DNA from: Pseudomonas knackmussii B13 | GTDB taxonomy: Bacteria > Pseudomonadota > Gammaproteobacteria > Pseudomonadales > Pseudomonadaceae | Assembly: GCF_000689415.1 (NCBI RefSeq) | Contig: NZ_HG322950.1 | Span: 4,595,501-4,659,500, forward strand | Length of the DNA stretch: 64,000 bases | Direction: 5' to 3' | Part shown: piece by piece, positions 35,602-44,151 of the stretch | How positions within the stretch are numbered: position 1 is the first letter of the stretch | Layout of the letters: every line of letters starts with the position of its first letter | Notes under the pieces: generated by a model | What the model saw: only the letters and a program-made list of their open reading frames with translations | What the model was told of the DNA's origin: nothing | Databases searched by the model: none | Program-made: the position numbers and the translations under genes

Positions 35602-35669
35602 TGCATTCCCTCCCAGGTGTTCGTGCCCACAGTCTCGAACTTCTTCCTGAACATCCATAGAAGCCATGA

Positions 35670-36054
35670 GAGAACTCTAATTGGTGATATTTTGATTGCA
35701 CGCTACTTTTCTGCGGACGGACTGTCCAGCGACCGGTTGAATCTACAGCCGATGGCGCCTGTCGCGAAGGGCTGCAATTGGCCGATTGCCACCTATCGTG
35801 GCCGGAAATCCTGCGTCGAAAGCAGGCGCGTATGTAATCCGGAAATCCAGAGAGGGGACGCAATTCACCGCCCCCCCCTTTCGGCCGGTCAGTTGGGCTC
35901 CTGGCGGATTTGAGATGCGACACCCCCTCCGCTCGCCGGTCGTGCGCCTGTAGGGAAAATCAGTGCGCGTTGTATTACGCCGGATCTTTGGGGCACGAAG
36001 AGAGTTTTGTATCCTATTAGTTAGAAACTTGTCGATAACTTCTATCAGCCGCGT
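35670..36054. other. Non-coding stretch with a decayed pseudomonad repeat
   Basis: No supported gene in 385 bp. The 18-mer at 35733-35750 (CCGGTTGAATCTACAGCC) recurs with one mismatch at 53418-53435 next to the dead IS30 element, so this is part of a dispersed repeat. Confidence 0.45.
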
Positions 36055-36798
36055 TTAGGAGGCGTCAACTTCGCACATGTGAATGCATTCAAGAGACAGG
36101 GTGCGTATCGAGTTAACGCAGGTATATCGGCCGGGGATATTCTTTTTCAATGCGCACTTTGCCAGCGCTTCTAAAGCTTCGGCAATTACGGCGTGCGTAT
36201 CCTCAGCACTTTTCAACGTACGGCCAGCGACTTTCTTTTCATGAGCGATTATGTTTCTATCTGCCTGAGCGCCGTTAATGCGATTTTTTAGGTTGCTGCT
36301 GTCTTCCAGTTTGCATATTTTGAAGGCTCGTTCCAGCACACTCCCATACTTACCCTGAGTCGCGGAGCTTGATGCCTTTTCGGAGAGGCTCTTGATTAAT
36401 CCGTTAAAGTCTCCAGCGTCCAGGATTTCGTTTAGCGAAACCAATCCTTTCTTATCATCTAGCTTAAGGTGGTCGTGCATCAACTTTGGATTTGATATGA
36501 ACGCATTTCTAAAGAAGTCTTTCGCAGCCACCTCAAACGTAGTGGCCAATGCCATGATTGTTAGCGCTGAAAAATGATCCAGTGATTCAGTGAGCGAGCG
36601 CTTGAATTCTTCGTCTATCTTTTTCTTTATGTCAATATCGTAATTTACCTCACCAAATGATATCAAGGTTTGAGAATTGGCGTGCGCATCAATTGCTGAT
36701 TTGCTTGAGAAAATCTCGTGCAAATCTTTTAGGGCAATATAATCTCTAAGGGCTTTTGAATACCAATGATCAGCATCAAAAAAATAATTGCCTTGCAT
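36055..36798 (-). CDS. HEPN-domain protein, candidate RNase/abortive-infection effector
   Basis: A 247-residue, mostly helical protein. The segment ADRNIIAHEKK (about residue 193) holds an R-N-x3-H motif, the catalytic signature of HEPN RNases, set in a helical bundle with KNRIN before it. HEPN proteins of this type often act as RNA-cleaving effectors in phage-exclusion or toxin modules. AAGGA precedes the ATG at 36798. A second open frame from 36944 runs into the same gene across a run of seven T residues near 36780, so the real gene may be longer through a frameshift. The nuclease-like gene lies upstream. Confidence 0.62.
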   Translation of the reverse strand: MQGNYFFDADHWYSKALRDYIALKDLHEIFSSKSAIDAHANSQTLISFGEVNYDIDIKKKIDEEFKRSLTESLDHFSALTIMALATTFEVAAKDFFRNAFISNPKLMHDHLKLDDKKGLVSLNEILDAGDFNGLIKSLSEKASSSATQGKYGSVLERAFKICKLEDSSNLKNRINGAQADRNIIAHEKKVAGRTLKSAEDTHAVIAEALEALAKCALKKNIPGRYTCVNSIRTLSLECIHMCEVDAS

Positions 36799-36930
36799 GT
36801 TTGCGTCCTTCCGCTCGGCGCGACAATGATTGCGCTCTTTGATTTAATATTGGATCCTGATAATAATTTGGCCTCGCCACCGCATAAAACATTACCAGAC
36901 TTATCTACGTGCATCCTTTTTAAGAAGTTA

Positions 36931-37602
36931 TTAAGCTGCGCCATCGCGCATCACCATGATGGAGGTCGTAATTAAGTGCACACCTGAGACGAAGTAATTC
37001 TCTAGGTAAAATCTTTCACTTACGGGATCAAAGAAAAGGCCCTTCTTTCCGATGGAGCAGTCTAGAAAGTCGCGACTTAGAAATTGACCGAGAGGACGCA
37101 TTGCACCGAGCTTTTCCGCTATGGGGCGGCTACCTCTGCTCTCAATAGCCGCGAGGGCTGTGCACGCTTTGTACCCGGTAGATGAGAAATCTACGATGAG
37201 CCCTCCGCCAAATTTCGTCTCCATGAGCACAGCTTGCTTGTATAAATCTGTCTTTTTACCTCGCCAGTTCATCTTTGACTGGAAGACTAGACCTTTTCGA
37301 AGAATGACGGCACCTAGCTGGTCGGCTATCTCGATCTGAAAGAGTCCATCGGACCCGTACTTCCGCTCGGGAGCCCCTGGCCCTCTACCGCGGATTTTCC
37401 GATAGTCAATCTTCACGACATAAGTGCCTTCAGAGCTTGAGAACACTACTGGATCGCGCATTGCAATTGATTGCCCCAGTGCACCCGATACTGAATCTTC
37501 GTCTGCTCGGTGCAGGTCAAAAAATGCTTCCGCGTCAGCAACTCCAGCGAGGTAGCGGTCTCTCAGGCTGTCTAAAACGAGTGATGGGAGCAGATCGTGC
37601 AT
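36931..37602 (-). CDS. Hypothetical protein with a possible PD-(D/E)xK-like nuclease core
   Basis: A 223-residue protein. The run KYGSDGLFQIEI...KGLVFQSKMNW (about 80-112) has the Asp...Glu/Gln-x-Lys spacing seen in some restriction-endonuclease-like proteins that read (D)-(Q)xK. The rest has no recognised domain. Its stop overlaps an ATG at 36944 that leads toward the HEPN gene, so the two are probably one operon and one system. The nuclease call is tentative. Confidence 0.45.
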   Translation of the reverse strand: MHDLLPSLVLDSLRDRYLAGVADAEAFFDLHRADEDSVSGALGQSIAMRDPVVFSSSEGTYVVKIDYRKIRGRGPGAPERKYGSDGLFQIEIADQLGAVILRKGLVFQSKMNWRGKKTDLYKQAVLMETKFGGGLIVDFSSTGYKACTALAAIESRGSRPIAEKLGAMRPLGQFLSRDFLDCSIGKKGLFFDPVSERFYLENYFVSGVHLITTSIMVMRDGAA

Positions 37603-37994
37603 GGGTAATGATGACCTAACTATAAATAGGCGACATACATGAGGGATTGTTTCCTGTCACTTGTGTCGCATGAAATTTCGTATTCACACGCAACCCGATT
37701 GAGCCAGTTGAGTCAAATTTTGAGCGCGCGACCCGAGCAGTGGAGAAATAGCGACAAGACCTGCCATGAGGTTACGAAGGTGATGGCAGTGTGTCTATGG
37801 CTATGGGGCAAAAGCTCGAGCCTGTGAGTGTCCCTGTTAGGTCGATCCCTGCTCGGCCCATGGCAGTCGCCCGCAGGTAAACGAATCCGGCCAGGAGCGG
37901 GCGTTATTTGAATCGCCCCGGTTTTCCTAGAGGTATTGAAGTCTCAGAAGGAGGCAAGCCAAATAGATTTTGATTAGACCGCTTCTGGCCGGTC

Positions 37995-38020
37995 TCTGCC
38001 GGTCACGACCGGCGACTCCC
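37995..38020. repeat. Dispersed 26-bp repeat, copy 1
   Basis: Matches 53440-53465 with two adjacent mismatches. Both copies contain the internal palindrome GCCGGTCAC-n-ACCGGC. Copy 1 lies in the leader of the Abi_C-type gene. Confidence 0.55.
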
Positions 38021-38101
38021 GACCATGAACGGTCATCCGGATGCGCAGAGTTTTGGAAGTTCAGGCGACCGTTGTACCTTAGGGGCGGCACGGGCTTCTG
38101 G

Positions 38102-38974
38102 ATGATTGCGAGGACAGGTAGCTTGCTGAATTTCGATAAATCGTGGCGCTTCAAATCTCCGGGGCCAATCCCGCAAGGCGTTGTCCGTGGTTTTTACGAT
38201 CTAATCGAAAAAATTGCGGCTCAGGGGGAAGTATGGGGCGCGGTTGAGCAATGCAAAAAACGCTTCGGCGGGACTGGTCGAAGCAGCAGCCTGGACTGGG
38301 CGTGGAGTGATCTATATCGGGTCATGGAGAGCTCTGCTGAGAATGCGCCTGTGTTTGTCGAGGCTTTTTGGAATTGCTGCGTGGATCTCGAACAATCCGG
38401 TTTAGGTGTGCCGGACCTCCAGATTGTCAACGCTATCTTGGCAGAACATGATGCGGGCTATGAAATTCAACTGCCTGATTTAATCGCAACGCGCACCTAT
38501 ACGCCGATCACCGTACCGCGTTGGGCGCCCTCGCTGGATGAACAGGCCCGCGCGCTTATCGACGAATGCCTGGCGGAATCTGAACGGCTGCTCGATGCAG
38601 GTCAGGGCCGGCGCGCGGTCCAAGAAATTCTTTTCCTTCTGGAGTCGATCACGACAGCCTTTCGGGGCATGGGCGAGGACCCAGTCACGATTCAGGGGAA
38701 GTATTTTGGGCCCATCATTAGCGAGATGAAAAAGCGGGAGCGCGGCAAGGCGCAGGAAAATATTCTTACCTGGATGACGACCTTGCACGGCTATCTTTCA
38801 TCACCAACGGGAGGCGGGGTCCGCCACGGAACCGATCTCAAAGAGGGCATCGCAATCCAGCCGCACGAGGCGCGTCTGTATTGCAATCTTGCGCGCAGCT
38901 ACCTCACCTTTTTGCTGGAAGAGCACGATCAGCAGACCAATGGCGCGTCCTCTAGGCCGTGGGGCGCATACTAG
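38102..38974 (+). CDS. Abi_C-like abortive-infection family protein
   Basis: A 290-residue protein from MIARTGSLL. The C-terminal third carries the Abi_C signature: GGGVRHGTDLKEG, then EARLYCNLARSYLTFLLEEHD. Proteins with this end are helical, HEPN-related, and several have been linked to phage abortive infection. The N-terminal 160 residues have no recognised fold. The frame is open to 37970, but the upstream part overlaps a dispersed repeat, so I do not include it. Single-gene unit next to the HEPN/nuclease pair, running the other way. Confidence 0.6.
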   Translation: MIARTGSLLNFDKSWRFKSPGPIPQGVVRGFYDLIEKIAAQGEVWGAVEQCKKRFGGTGRSSSLDWAWSDLYRVMESSAENAPVFVEAFWNCCVDLEQSGLGVPDLQIVNAILAEHDAGYEIQLPDLIATRTYTPITVPRWAPSLDEQARALIDECLAESERLLDAGQGRRAVQEILFLLESITTAFRGMGEDPVTIQGKYFGPIISEMKKRERGKAQENILTWMTTLHGYLSSPTGGGVRHGTDLKEGIAIQPHEARLYCNLARSYLTFLLEEHDQQTNGASSRPWGAY

Positions 38975-39423
38975 CCCATCAATGATGGCTTCAAGGCGTC
39001 GTTCAAGCGTTTGACCTTGGATTTGGCGGCCCTTTGCATCGACTGTTGTAACAGGCAGCTTTGGGTAGGATGCTGCCCTTCGCTGACGAACTCGTTGGGG
39101 CGATCACGGTTCGTTCTAGATGAACGAACCGTGCTCATGTGAGCCAGGCGATGAGCAGGTGGTCGAAAATCCCTCAGTGACCGACATGTGACTTTCCAGT
39201 CACACTTCAGGCAAAAGCAGCCAGCGCCCTATGGCATCGCGCGAAGTCCCCAAATCGTCCCTGGAGGCCGCGCCGCAGGCCACTCCAGCCCATTGACCAC
39301 CTAGAAAACACCGGTTATTTCTCTAGGGGTTCGCCGCGTACACAAAAGTGGTCGCGGCGGTGACGATTCGCCTACCGCTGGATGCCATGAGCGAATCTGA
39401 ATGCCTACCCTACTGGAGACATA
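38975..39423. other. Non-coding gap with hairpin
   Basis: No supported gene in 449 bp. It contains a 12-bp perfect stem (39105-39116 with 39122-39133, 5-nt loop) with the GGTTCGT core shared with the 33501-33536 hairpin. Confidence 0.5.
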
Positions 39424-39762
39424 ATGCAGTTCACACAAGGACCGACTGGCGACAAAACCCAAATCCGCAATGTCCGTGGGTACTGGTTTGGGCCCGACAG
39501 CCTTGCTGGGTTCGGGCTGCGCCTTCCTACTGACCTACGTTCAGTTGGCGATCACGCTGATATCCACTCCGAGGAGTGGGGGATTTGGTACAGCTCGCAT
39601 CTGCGGCGCTACTACCTCGTACGCTACGAACCCCACAACTATGAGTGGTACGGGATTCGGTTGGCGGCAAGAAGCGCACGCGCAGCTCAGGTGGAGCTCG
39701 ACGAGATGATGCGTGAAGCGGATGACGCTGTTGCCTACGAGCGGCACCACAGAAGCAACTAA
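39424..39762 (+). CDS. Hypothetical protein
   Basis: A 112-residue acidic protein rich in Tyr, Trp and Arg (YWFGPDSLAGFGLR; WYSSHLRRYYLVRYEP; YEWYGIRLAARSARAAQ). The last third looks helical. GGAGAC lies 6 bp before the ATG, which supports the start. I do not recognise the family and see no signal peptide or membrane helix. It precedes the hip operator region by about 390 bp. Confidence 0.5.
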   Translation: MQFTQGPTGDKTQIRNVRGYWFGPDSLAGFGLRLPTDLRSVGDHADIHSEEWGIWYSSHLRRYYLVRYEPHNYEWYGIRLAARSARAAQVELDEMMREADDAVAYERHHRSN

Positions 39763-40153
39763 GGAAATTAACCACAGCAATTGGGACCAGGGGCCATCGA
39801 CCTGCAACGGCCCCTGATCGCTGCATCAACCTACTGCGCCTGCCGGCATGTAAGGGCATCTTGGACAGGAGCCAGGGGATCCTTGGGTCCATATTCAAAC
39901 CATGTACGTCGGCAGGTTGTTCAGGCTGCCGTAGACGAGGTCTTGGAGATCGTCTACGGCTGTAGCGAAATCGCCCGCCAAGCCGGTGAAGCCAGTACAG
40001 CCGGCGAGCACGGAGCACGATTCAACCACCAGCCCTCTTCCGGGACTTTCGCTGTAAGCGATCCACTGGAGCATGGTTGGTGCGCGATGGAGCCCGTTTG
40101 ACCCGCGAGTGAGCTCTTAAGGCTTCCCTGGTAGTTTTCCAAGCCTCTTCACA

Positions 40154-40295
40154 GCGCACTAAAATGCGCCAGCGGGCGAGGAAAAGCATTCAATAGCGTA
40201 CTATAATGCGCCAAAACCAAACATTTACGCCGCCTGAGCGCAGTATAATGCGCTATCCCTACGATTAGGCTATAGTTCAACGCATTATAGTGCGC
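40154..40295. promoter_or_regulatory. Four HipB-type operators spaced exactly 42 bp
   Basis: Near-palindromic 16-mers with consensus GCGCACTATAATGCGC start at 40154, 40196, 40238 and 40280, the last in the opposite orientation. Start-to-start distance is 42 bp each time, which is four helical turns, so all sites face the same side of the DNA. Copies 2 and 3 contain a perfect TATAAT on the plus strand. The array ends 18 bp before the hipA start. Confidence 0.75.
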
Positions 40296-40312
40296 TGACT
40301 CATGGTTTGGTC

Positions 40313-41635
40313 ATGCCCAAAGAACTCACCGTCCAAGTATTCGCCGATGGCACCTGGCAAGACGCCTACAGCCTGAAATTTGAGGATCCCATCGATCCTC
40401 GCGAGGGAACCTGCATCAGTGGTTACCTCATCGATTTCTATCTCAAAAACATGGAACACGAGGACTCATACCTCGCGCACTCGGTGAGCGTTGTGCACCG
40501 CCTGGACATGAACATCAGCTCCTCGAAAGGATACCCAGCATTCCTGCTGGACATCATCCCGGCAGGCGCGGCGTTCCGTTCGCTGAAAAAACGCTTCGCG
40601 GCCATCAAACCGGATGACGTTGCCCTCGAGCTGTTCCTTCTGGAACGGTGCACACCGTCGCCAATCGGGCACATGCGGATCAAGGAGTCGCTTCCCTATC
40701 TCGATGAAGGCGAGCCGATGGGGTTCACCCGCCAGGAAGTGGCCGAACGAAACGCCGACTTTCTCGAATATGCCTACGAGCAAGGCGCAGCCATCGGCGG
40801 AGCGACGGGGGCCGGCGGTGAAGCCCCTAAGCTGCTACTGGCGGAAAACCACAACGGCCTAATGTTCGCCGAGGCCACGCTGCCGGTCGACCAGACCACG
40901 CGACACTGGTTCGTGAAATTCCCCAGAGGCCGAGCTGCGGCTATCGACAAAGACATCCTGAGAGCCGAGTACCAGTACTACCGCGCGATCACCGAGATCG
41001 GCATGAACACCATCTCGACTAATGGGCTGGAGCTGATCGATGACGGTGAGCACAGGCCAAGCCTTTGGATGCCCAGATTTGACCGCGAGGTTACCCCGCA
41101 CGGCATTCTTCGCCATCCGATCGAGTCGATCTACTCGGTGTGTGGCGTCACTGAGAATGGTGCATTCCTGGGGCATGAGTTCGTAATGATCCGCCTCCTC
41201 GAGACCTGGTTCGCGGCCGGGCAGGATGATGAAATCCTCGATCTGGCTATCGAGTACATCTCTAGGGATCTACTGAACCGAATCCTGGGCAACTCGGACA
41301 ACCACGGCCGAAACATCTCGATCATTCGAGACGGCGGCAAGTTGAAGCTTGCGCCTATCTACGATTTAGCCCCCATGGTTCTCGACCCTGACGGAATTTC
41401 CAGGGTGCTCAAATGGGAGGGCGAGAAAGCGGGCGCACCGGACTGGTGGGAAGCGTGCCACTCGATTTTCGATACGCAGACGGGTGATGAGGTTTACGAA
41501 GGTGTTCGTCAGGCTGCGCAACGCTTTCGGGCATTACCCGATCTGCTAGTGAACCTGCCAGAGAGCGTGCGCAACGCGCAGATCATTCCGCTCAACAACC
41601 TGGATACTCGCCTGAAAGAATGGGGGTTGATGTGA
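40313..41635 (+). CDS. hipA: HipA-family serine/threonine kinase toxin
   Basis: A 440-residue HipA-like kinase. The catalytic loop NRILGNSDNHGRN places the catalytic Asp at residue 329, and the metal-binding YDLAP Asp is at 351. The N-terminal subdomain is present, and a glycine-rich GAAIGGATGAGGEAPK segment suits the P-loop. HipA toxins phosphorylate tRNA synthetases or other substrates and cause growth arrest. Unusually the toxin gene precedes its antitoxin; the two overlap by up to 16 bp. I use the ATG at 40313; the TTG two codons upstream is less likely. Confidence 0.85.
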   Translation: MPKELTVQVFADGTWQDAYSLKFEDPIDPREGTCISGYLIDFYLKNMEHEDSYLAHSVSVVHRLDMNISSSKGYPAFLLDIIPAGAAFRSLKKRFAAIKPDDVALELFLLERCTPSPIGHMRIKESLPYLDEGEPMGFTRQEVAERNADFLEYAYEQGAAIGGATGAGGEAPKLLLAENHNGLMFAEATLPVDQTTRHWFVKFPRGRAAAIDKDILRAEYQYYRAITEIGMNTISTNGLELIDDGEHRPSLWMPRFDREVTPHGILRHPIESIYSVCGVTENGAFLGHEFVMIRLLETWFAAGQDDEILDLAIEYISRDLLNRILGNSDNHGRNISIIRDGGKLKLAPIYDLAPMVLDPDGISRVLKWEGEKAGAPDWWEACHSIFDTQTGDEVYEGVRQAAQRFRALPDLLVNLPESVRNAQIIPLNNLDTRLKEWGLM

Positions 41636-42006
41636 AAGAGATGACCCTGGAAGAACGTAAGGCTTTCATTCAGGCTGTGGCCGATGACGTCGCCCAGGGA
41701 AAGCTGACGCTCGGCGGCGCCGTTAAACGTCTTCGGGAAAACGTCCTGGGCGTAAACCAGGAGCGCTTCGCTATGGCCTGCAAGATTTCGAAACGGGCGC
41801 TGTCTCAGTTGGAGGTCGATAGCGGCAATCCGACTCTCGCGACACTGGAAGCCGTATTCAAAAAGTTCGGACTAAAGATCAGCCTGGCTCACCTTAGCCC
41901 AGCCGATCTAAACGCCGCAGCCGCTCAGAAAAGCAAGATTGGCTTTGGCACTCCTACAGTCGCCCCTGCACGGCCTCGCTTCAATTCACCAGGCAAGCCG
42001 ATTTAG
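41620..42006 (+). CDS. hipB: HipB-like XRE antitoxin
   Basis: Up to 128 residues. A central Cro/CI-type helix-turn-helix (LGVNQERFAMACKISKRALSQLEVDSGNPTLATLEAVFKKFGLKI) lies at about 48-92. N- and C-terminal extensions are longer than in E. coli HipB, and the C-terminal TPTVAPARPRFNSPGKPI tail is flexible. It overlaps the end of hipA. The start may be ATG 41620, GTG 41632 or ATG 41641. It should bind the four upstream operators and neutralise HipA. Confidence 0.8.
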   Translation: MGVDVKEMTLEERKAFIQAVADDVAQGKLTLGGAVKRLRENVLGVNQERFAMACKISKRALSQLEVDSGNPTLATLEAVFKKFGLKISLAHLSPADLNAAAAQKSKIGFGTPTVAPARPRFNSPGKPI

Positions 42007-42380
42007 GCTCTCATACGCAGCAACTGGTTTTGCATCGGCACTAACAAGTGCCAGCTCAAAGTTAGATTCTGTTTCGCCGATGGCATTGGTTCCCAGGCAG
42101 GATTGCTCAAGGCAAGGGGAGGAGGATAGTCTGTTCAGGGCCAGTGGCAGATGGATATGCGAAAAAAGGTAAGGCGCCAGCTTAGGTTAGGGGTACTCTT
42201 CCCGTCCGCCGCTTTGGGTTGAATCTTCGTGACTTCGAGTTGCCGGCCACCGGTTTCTTGATGAACGCGGGCTACTTGAGCTGCGCCCCTCCGTGTCGAT
42301 GTTCTCCGGAATATCTAACCGAATTTTCAATGATGTCAGGGAGGCGGTCAGCCTATCCCTTGTTGGAATGGGATATTGTG
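42007..42380. other. Intergenic, no gene seen
   Basis: A TTG-initiated frame joins the next gene from 42219, but that part has no protein-like features. I see no repeats or hairpins of note. Confidence 0.4.
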
Positions 42381-43634
42381 ATGAAGGTATGCTTTGTCGT
42401 AATGGGGTTTGGCAAGAAAGTTGAGTATGAGACGGGTAGGGTTCTAGATCTCGATGCCACCTACGAGGCTATCATTGAGCCAGCTGTTTCGGGCAACGGT
42501 TTGAGGTGCATCAGGGCTGATGAAATCACGCAGTCAGGCATCATCGATGTCAAAATGTATGAGATGCTGCTCAGGGCGGATTTGGTAATTGCCGACATTT
42601 CCACAGGGAATGTGAATGCTGTTTATGAGTTGGGTGTACGTCATGCACTCAGACCTAACTCGACCATCATCATGAGTGAAGATCAGGGCAAACTGTACTT
42701 TGATCTAAATCACATCAGTACTTTTCGATATCAGCATTTTGGTGATGACATCTTGGCACGGGAGGCTAGAAGGGCGGTCAAGGATCTGGGGACGCTCATC
42801 GGATCTGTAATGGCGGCTCAAGCTGTTGACAGTCCGGTCTACACCTACCTGCCCAAACTGCTTTCCCCTCGTATGTCTGATGAGGAATATGAAGAGTTGC
42901 TTGGTGAGACCGAGGAGGCGCATCAGCGCTTCTCTCGGCACATGCGCGATGGTGAAACCTTCATGCGTCAAAGCAAGCATGAGCTGGCTTGCCGGGAGTT
43001 TTCTGCTGCCCGCGAAATGAGGCCCGGAGAACCTAACATTCTACAGAAGCTGGCGCTTAACACCTATAAGTCCAAGCTGCCAGACGAGCTCACAGCTCTG
43101 CGGTCGGCTTTCGAAATCATTGCACAACTGAATCCCGACGAGTCCAATGACCCGGAAACCGTAGGCATTGCAGGGGCCATCACCAAGCGTCTGTGGTTAC
43201 TTGAGGGTGATCGATCTTCCCTAGATGCTTCGATTCAATATTACCGTCGAGGGTTTGAGGTCAAGCGTGACTATTACAATGGGCAGAATCTGGCGCAGTG
43301 CTTCGAGTTTCGCGCACAGGTTCAGTCCGCGCGTTCGGAGAAGTTTTTTGATTTCATGTGTGCCCAGAAGATCCGTCAGATGCTTCTGAAGTCGCTACAA
43401 CCTGTTTTGAGTTCCGAGAATTTCCTAGAGAGGCCCGACAAACGTTGGATTTATGCAACTTTGGCCAACTGTTATTTTGCGTGCGAACAGCCTGAAAAAG
43501 CTGAGCCCTTTGAACAGATGTTTCGGGGCGCCGCCCAAGCCCAATGGGAAATCGATACCTACCAGACCTGGAAGGATGAGCTTTTCAAGATCCGGGCAGA
43601 CCGGCTGGCGACGCTCACGCCGGATGAAAAGTAA
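42381..43634 (+). CDS. TIR-like/deoxyribosyltransferase-fold protein with TPR-like C-terminus
   Basis: 417 residues from MKVCFVVMGFGKKVEYETG. The first 135 residues form a nucleoside-deoxyribosyltransferase/TIR-like fold: DLDATYEAIIEPAV, LRADLVIADISTGNVNAVYELGVRHALRP with a candidate catalytic Glu in YELGVRH, and TIIMSE. The rest is helical and repeat-like (DUF4071/TRAFs-binding type). Proteins of this architecture are thought to act in NAD- or nucleotide-cleaving immunity. A 50-bp gap leads to the broken ThsB-like gene and then SLATT gene, suggesting one operon. The start was set where homology begins. Confidence 0.65.
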   Translation: MKVCFVVMGFGKKVEYETGRVLDLDATYEAIIEPAVSGNGLRCIRADEITQSGIIDVKMYEMLLRADLVIADISTGNVNAVYELGVRHALRPNSTIIMSEDQGKLYFDLNHISTFRYQHFGDDILAREARRAVKDLGTLIGSVMAAQAVDSPVYTYLPKLLSPRMSDEEYEELLGETEEAHQRFSRHMRDGETFMRQSKHELACREFSAAREMRPGEPNILQKLALNTYKSKLPDELTALRSAFEIIAQLNPDESNDPETVGIAGAITKRLWLLEGDRSSLDASIQYYRRGFEVKRDYYNGQNLAQCFEFRAQVQSARSEKFFDFMCAQKIRQMLLKSLQPVLSSENFLERPDKRWIYATLANCYFACEQPEKAEPFEQMFRGAAQAQWEIDTYQTWKDELFKIRADRLATLTPDEK

Positions 43635-43683
43635 AGTCAAAAATTACGACGAGAATCGCCGTAGTTCGCAAAAGGGATGAAAA

Positions 43684-44148
43684 ATGGGGTTACCTAGAAC
43701 GTTCGTGGGCTTCAGCAGCATTGATCGACATATGTACGAGCTGATGGGGCATGGAAAAAGAACACGCGCATTGACTTCAATTTTGCAGATTGTCAGCTGA
43801 ACATGGCGCTGAACTCTGAGAACGAAGATTACATAAAGCGAAAATGCCGAGAACGGATTGACTTGGCGGGCACCTTCGCAGCAGGGCTCGCGTTCTAAAC
43901 ACAAGTATGTGCGCTGGGAGATCAAGGTAGCCATGGAGAAGAGTTGTAAGCTCATCGGCATCAACCTAGACGGTAGCCGTCTTCTCAATGCTGACCTCTG
44001 TCCTCCGATCTTGAAGAATGTTGGCGCAGTGTTTGTGCCATTTTCACCAGCGATTATTCAGCATGCCTTGACTCACCCAACCAACAGTGAGCTAGGTGAC
44101 TATTATTACGCACCCGAAATCTACAAAAATCTGGGCTACAAGGATTAA
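43684..44148 (+). pseudogene. ThsB-like (DUF1863) TIR protein, broken by frameshifts
   Basis: Three reading frames must be joined. From 43684: MGLPRTFVGFSSIDRHMYELM. One base is then missing around 43745, and the next frame reads AWKKNTRIDFNFADCQLN, NSENEDYIKRKCRERIDLAGTF to a stop near 43897. The third frame gives SKHKYVRWEIKVAMEK, LIGINLDGSRL, GAVFVPFSPAIIQHAL and ends at 44148. These blocks in this order match the Thoeris ThsB-type TIR-like domain, with Glu in RWEI. Part of the DTRSKHK loop also seems lost. Unless read through by frameshifting, the gene is dead. Confidence 0.7.
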
Positions 44149-44151
44149 TCA

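Noticed and set aside
40154..40295. CRISPR array
   Set aside because: The repeats are palindromic 16-mers with related spacers and only four copies, directly at the hip promoter; no cas genes exist.
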